From positions 15,624,001 through 15,688,000 of the forward strand of contig NC_079884.1 of assembly GCF_029227915.1 (NCBI RefSeq): a DNA stretch of 64,000 nucleotides, given 5' to 3'. Of this stretch, positions 59,322 to 64,000 are shown one piece after another. Source of the stretch: Hydractinia symbiolongicarpus. Its lineage: Eukaryota > Cnidaria > Hydrozoa > Anthoathecata > Hydractiniidae. The notes below the pieces were generated by a model that was not told where the DNA came from, searched no databases, and saw nothing but the letters and a program-made list of their open reading frames with translations. The first letter of the stretch is position 1. Every line of letters begins with the position of its first letter. A program made the translations under genes and the position numbers.

Positions 59322-59425
59322 TTGAAAATAGCGAGAGAAGAAAATTTTATGATCACGGCAAAAGTTTTGATTTGTTGAAAATAGCGAGAGAAGAAAATTT
59401 TATGATCACGGCAAAAGTTTTGATT
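59322..59425. repeat. 52-bp tandem duplication
   Basis: GTTGAAAATAGCGAGAGAAG through GGCAAAAGTTTTGATTT occurs twice in succession, virtually identical, which suggests a recent duplication. Confidence 0.9.
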
Positions 59426-59737
59426 TTTTTGATATTTCCATTCCGTGTTTGAGTCTCAAACGTTTTTTCTGCGGTCGGAATTGTGACCGCGATTTTTTAT
59501 TTGATTAATTCTATTGTTCTTTGTTCACGTGGTTAATATCGGAAAATATTATGTTTTAAGCATGAATGACTTCACTCACCTGAACAAATTGTATTATTTA
59601 AGAGGGTAACATGTGATGACGCCGGCTTGTGCTCATTGGTTGATTCTAATATTGGGTTTGCTGTGAGGTGGATTTGAATTTTAGGGATTTGCTGTGACAC
59701 TTGTTTACGTCTAAGGTTTTTTTTGAGAGAAACTGAA
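59426..59737. other. Spacer
   Basis: No feature recognised. Confidence 0.3.
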
Positions 59738-61045
59738 TTAGATATCCTCCAAAAAAACTTTGTTAACTAGGCTATACTGCAGTCTGCAGGGGGGAGGGGG
59801 GGGAGGGGAGAAAAGGCGTTTAGGCAGATTAGCCTCTAACTTTTTTGGATGTTCCATAACTATTTCCGTGTAGTCAATTATGTCGGTCAATCTTGGGAAA
59901 TTTTTGCGAAATGTATTTGGTAATATTCCTATATTTGCGTCATGGTCAGGCCATTTAAATAAACCAGACATCTTGATGTAAATAAGATCAATCCATTTCC
60001 AGAAGATATAATTTAAGGATGTTTTGTTGCTGCAAAATTGATCTGCCAAACTTATCCATGATGTATTGAGCCTTAGTTTTACTAATGTCATTAAAAGTTG
60101 GTCCTTGTAAGATCTATTTGTGGTTAGTAGAAAACTTTCAAGATGTTTAAATATAAAATTAAAACGTTCGATTGTTATACCAGTATAAATTTAAATTTAT
60201 CTGGCTGATTTTTCACGGAACTATTGCCTAGCATTTTTAAATTCATGGTGTTTTAACTTATAGTTGATGTGCAGAGATTATAACATATGATGACAAGTCC
60301 AATTATTTCCGCACGCCACGATCACGTATCTATGAACTTCTAGAAAATATAATTTATATGTGATCATGGTGTACTACCAAAAATTTGTACATTTTTTTTT
60401 AAATAATTGGATTTATCATCATGTGTTGTAACTTGTTTTCTGTAATTTGTTTTTGTGATAAAATAAAATCATTTCGAGCCTTTAGAAAGTTTATCTCAAG
60501 CTGTAATTGTTCAGTTACCAATTTCGGCTTACTTATGTCAAAACTAGGTTGTGTCCCTTTGGATTCCTTAGTACTAGTGCTTTGAATATCTGTATCAGCA
60601 ATGTCAAAATCCACATCTGTTGAAAATGAATTTTGAGAAAAAAGCATAGTAGAATTAAGCACAGGAGGTGAAAGTAGTGTAACAATATTAGTGTTTATAT
60701 TTTGCTCATGAAGTGGTGAAGCAAATCTTGTTCTTTTTCGTGAGGATTCAAATCTCCTAATCTTACTTCCTATGACTGTTGTGCATACTGATGGGACATA
60801 GTCATGATGATCAGGGTTTGTAGAAATAAAATGCTCACCACAAAGATAAACATTTTCCTTCCACATGCTACCATCCTTATTAACTCTTTTGCAAGCGATA
60901 ACCCATCTTTTTACGGCGGTCAGGATTATTATTTGGTAAACGAAAAAAGCCAGGTTTATTTTTCTTCATATTATGATCGAAAAAACCATATGCAGAACAA
61001 CTAAGAGGTATCTTGTTTGTTTTGCAAGAAGTAAGTGTTTTTATC
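59738..61045 (-). pseudogene. THAP-domain plus Harbinger-type (DDE4) transposase remnant
   Basis: In transcript order (minus strand): a THAP zinc-finger start, CSAYGFFDHN, KKNKPGFFRLPNNNPDRRKK (about 61025-60890), a frame change, then VYLCGEHFIS, the C-x-x-H half of the finger (60866-60800). A linker with a coiled segment (LQLEINFLKARNDF) and DDE_Tnp_4-like sequence follow: SYKDQLLMTLVKLRLN, LADQFC, FKWPDHDANIGILPNTFRKNFPRL, IIDYTEIVMEHPKKL (60120-59770). IIDYTEI holds the first catalytic Asp. Frame then runs into a Pro run and ends, so the other catalytic residues are lost. The second zinc Cys of the THAP finger reads Phe. Confidence 0.85.
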
Positions 61046-61474
61046 GTCTTCTCAAATCTAACCGATATCAACTGCAAACCATGAAGGTCCAATTTCAGGA
61101 CAATAAGAAACCAAAATTGTGAGTGCAATTCCCTTTTTTTTCAAAAACATCTTTACTTGGAAATTCCATGTCGTTAAATGGAAATGAGTTTTTACCTTCC
61201 TAGGTATTTTCCACTGTCGGAACCGTTATCGTACCTGAACAATCGGAGATTCCTGTGTTCATTGAATATTTCCACAACAAGTTCAAAAGGGAAAACAGAG
61301 TGTAAGTTTTCGCGATCTCTATATACTGGAATATCATGTCATCGCATTCAAACATGGATCAATAATAACGAGAAACACTTTAAACTTCTCTTCCCTGTCG
61401 ATGCCAAAGCACCATTGGTTGAGACTGCAAGTTACCTAGTCGACATTTCTGAATAGAAATCCTGTTTCAATGGT
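61046..61474. other. Between two transposon remnants; no gene supported
   Basis: A 92-codon frame at 61178-61456 (plus) lies immediately upstream of the integrase-like region but shows no recognised motif. Confidence 0.35.
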
Positions 61475-62340
61475 AGAACCTTCTCATATGTTCTAGCAGC
61501 TATGGATGTCTTTTTCCGATATCTTTTCCCTTCACCTCTTGTGAAAAAAATATCGACAAAACCAGTTGGTCACGTTCAACATATCTTTCGATTGTTTGGC
61601 CGTCTAAATTATATACAGACAGATCAAAAAAGCGAGTTCAAAGGTACCCTTGTTTCCGTTTGTTTTTGATTTATTTCAAAGATTTGTGTTCTAACTATTC
61701 AAGGACCTGACCGTCGTTTTAATTTTTAATCAGGTGAATTTGACGAAACAGTGAGAGCAGACTATGCCACCCCCAGAGTTCAGGAAAATTGAAAAGATAT
61801 ACGGAACGTGGAAAGTGAAGTTAAGATTTGAAATCAACAATATGGGAGACCGTTAGATTGTCATATCATTATGTTTGCTCGAATTTTTAATTGACTTTTC
61901 ATAAAGGATAACAAATTAATTTTCAGGCGTTGAATGAAGTGAACGACTTCCTAAAAACATGGAACAATGTAATACTGGAGCACACTGTAGTCTAGGCAAC
62001 ATAAGTCCTTTTGAAGTTTTTTTTGATCGGAAACCAAATCATAACATTGCGTGTATTAACAACGATGCCTTCTCCAATACGGAAAAGTCAAAAACAAAAT
62101 AAACGATTATTTTGAAAGGTGTGAATCAATCTGAAGAAAAGGAAGAATTTCTTTAAGAAAGCGCAAGAAAAGATGGTTTTTCGCAACAAACGCGAGTTTC
62201 CACCTTCTGACTATGAGATCAACGCAAATGTATTGTTAAAAAATATATACACTGGCAAGAAAATAAGGTCAAGCAGAGTTCATGCAGATGTTGTGAAACA
62301 AAGAACAAAGTTGATCGCTATGAAGGTGGTTTTCTGTTAG
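61475..62340 (+). pseudogene. Retroelement-type integrase (rve) remnant
   Basis: Plus frame SYVLAAMDVFFRYLFPSPL (first catalytic Asp in AMDVF; 61484-61545) continues to YIQTDQKSEFKG (second Asp; about 61612-61650). After a stretch of non-aligning sequence come GVE followed by a stop (about 61926-61937, position of the catalytic Glu), NTGAHCSLGNISPFEVFFDRKPN (61965-62040) and a C-terminal part, KMVFRNKREFPPSDYEINANVLLKN (about 62170-62250). Several frameshifts and stops. The layout matches integrases found in Gypsy-like or Ginger/KRBA2-like genes; I cannot tell which. No reverse transcriptase is seen nearby. Confidence 0.75.
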
Positions 62341-62584
62341 TCAAGTAAAATCTAAAACTAAAAATATGGAGAATGAAAAACAATTAGTAAAAACATCAAA
62401 AACATGCAAATTTTTTAAAAATAATTTCTATTTGTGGCCAAAAATGGAAGTAGAAAACGCAGAGAAAGAGCAAGTCTTTTTACATGCAGCAACAACGAAC
62501 GACAACACCAGCAAATCTTATAGACTTAGGAAAACTTGAATTTCCACGTACAATGATCGAGATGTACAATACAATCAAACACTT

Positions 62585-62720
62585 GCAGAAGCGATTCATC
62601 TGAGCAAAAAAGAGTTCGACAGGCAGAAGAATAGCTCTGAAACACTGAACCAAGTCCTCGGTGATAGAGGATTACGCTTAGTAGAAGTAGAAGGTGATGG
62701 TAACTGTATTTTCCCCTCCT
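62585..62720 (+). pseudogene. OTU-type cysteine protease motif downstream of the integrase
   Basis: In one frame: HLSKKEFDRQKNSSETLNQ, then LGDRGLRLVEVEGDGNCIF and a stop. R-G-L-x-L-V-x-V-x-G-D-G-N-C-(L/I)-F is the start of the OTU domain, with catalytic Asp and Cys in GDGNC. The rest of the domain (with the His) is missing. Integrase and OTU occur together in some mobile-element proteins, so both probably belonged to one element. Confidence 0.65.
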
Positions 62721-64000
62721 AAACCTTATTCTAAGAATAATAGACCCCCTCTTATGCTAGCCTCCTTCTAATTATAGTCCCCCCTCAGAGGTGCTTTCAC
62801 GTAATAGAAGACGGGTCTTATATTAGAGGAAAAACGATACAAATACTAAGTGGACAATAAACCAATAAACCACTACTAAAATTCTAAGATACCAGAGAAC
62901 AATGTGAAGAAATGTAAGCCTCATTATTTGGCTTGTCAAAACAAGAAGAATTACCAAAAGATTTGAATTAATGAGGTAATGCTTGTATATAACGAGCCCT
63001 CTCTAATCTAAAAGACCAACTATTTAATAAGTTCTTAAAGGTATAGTGATTATAAAGGTAGAACATGATCACTTAGCTCTCCCTACATAGTTCTATTTGC
63101 AAAGTATCCGAAAAGATTTCGAAAGCAGCACATAAAAAGCTTTTTAAAGATGGCTTCGTTAATGCTTTTAAAACTGACGGTTAAAACAAATTTACACCAA
63201 CCTAAAAACAACACATTTCCGCTTTTTGCTTGGACTGGAATAAGATTCTAGCAACATCATCGCGAAAACAGTTTACGCCAATTTTTTAACACAAATCATA
63301 GCTAATTTTACTTACAAGTCAACTGGCGTAAAAGCTTTAACTGTAACCAGAGAAAACTGTTTTGGAATGCACTACTGATGTGTATTTTCTGCTATAATAC
63401 CCATTGAAATCCAAAAACCAATTTCAAATGTTGCCTATATCATTTCCGGTTTAATTGTCATTCAACATCCGCATTTTATAACCAGAAGAAGGACAGATCT
63501 TTACACTTACCTTTTTACTGTCGTTAAGAAAGGACGAGACCACCAAACGCAGTGACAACAACGGTTGATATAATATTTGATACTTTAACCAGGATAAGAA
63601 AAACCTTTTTCAACACCTTAAAAGTTACTGTCTCAACAATAATTATCATCCACAGTGTGATTCCTCCTGACCAGATTTTTTTCGACTTTTTTTATCGACC
63701 AGCCATTTTTATCGACTTTTTTTCTTGCTAAGTACTTTGTTGCCAGGTTTTTCTTTTCACTTTTTAGTGAATTAAACTAAAATGCCTAAAAATGAACATT
63801 TTTAGTTTACATTTTGGGCTGAAAAAAGGAAAATGTTAAATTTCAAGTTATTCCAAATATTTTTTTTAATTTATAATCTCGAAAAGCATTCTCAAACGGT
63901 GACTAAATTTTTTGCAAGTGACTAATATTTTAACCGACTAAAAATTTTACCGACTTTTAGTCTGTCAAAAATTATGTTCCATGCTACTTTCGGTAAAAAA
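62721..64000. other. Window end, no gene supported
   Basis: AT-rich sequence. Near 63670-63730 and 63900-63970 the words ATCGACTTTTTT and ACCGACT recur, possibly a degenerate repeat. Nothing coding recognised. Confidence 0.35.

Noticed and set aside
61178-61456. 92-codon plus frame as the start of the integrase protein
   Set aside because: It ends before the AMDVF motif and is in a different context; no zinc-binding HHCC or other integrase N-terminal motif is seen.

Overview
The window is animal nuclear DNA: AT-rich, with split genes (GT-AG introns, mostly 0.2-1 kb), a metazoan talin, a CaaX lamin, and many decayed eukaryotic transposons. Together these fit an early-branching animal, most likely a cnidarian. 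That placement is inference, because no species-specific marker was recognised. There is no sign of prokaryotic operons, CRISPR arrays or rRNA.

Layout: (1) 1-10725, plus strand: the 3' half of talin, 23 exons, about 1,200 residues running from the R7/R8 rod bundles to the actin-binding THATCH domain and dimerisation helix. A short pogo-like element sits in the intron before exon 21. (2) 20086-11533, minus strand, convergent with talin: a complete nuclear lamin in nine exons (640 aa) with head, rod, lamin tail domain and a CaaX end. Its 4.75-kb fifth intron carries a Penelope-like retroelement remnant and a tandem array of about 129-bp units. (3) 21672-26215: a very long (AGTATT)n/(ATT)n array directly 3' of a decayed non-LTR retrotransposon. 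(4) 27164-29622: a palindrome with a GGAC microsatellite, a pogo/Tigger transposon remnant whose protein ends in a PIP-box-like motif, and a GC-rich inverted-repeat element. (5) 34293-30265, minus: a complete sialate O-acetylesterase in seven exons (521 aa). (6) 34294-45500: mostly non-coding, with a Harbinger-like fragment encoding a Myb/SANT-like protein. (7) 45501-46472, plus: an intronless gene for a cysteine-rich secreted or surface protein. (8) 46473-53220: non-coding, except for a decayed array of 24-aa repeats followed by a tiny Cys-rich ORF behind a perfect hairpin. (9) 55935-54217, minus: a two-exon gene for an unrecognised 179-aa basic secreted protein. (10) 57985-62720: three decayed transposon coding regions: Helitron N-terminal domain, THAP plus DDE4 nuclease, and integrase followed by an OTU-like motif. 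The rest shows nothing clear.

Talin links integrins to actin, and lamin forms the nuclear lamina. Both act in force transmission, but nothing in the sequence shows that their adjacency is functional. The unrecognised proteins most worth following are the Cys-rich surface protein, the basic secreted protein, and the 24-aa repeat / mini zinc-finger locus.
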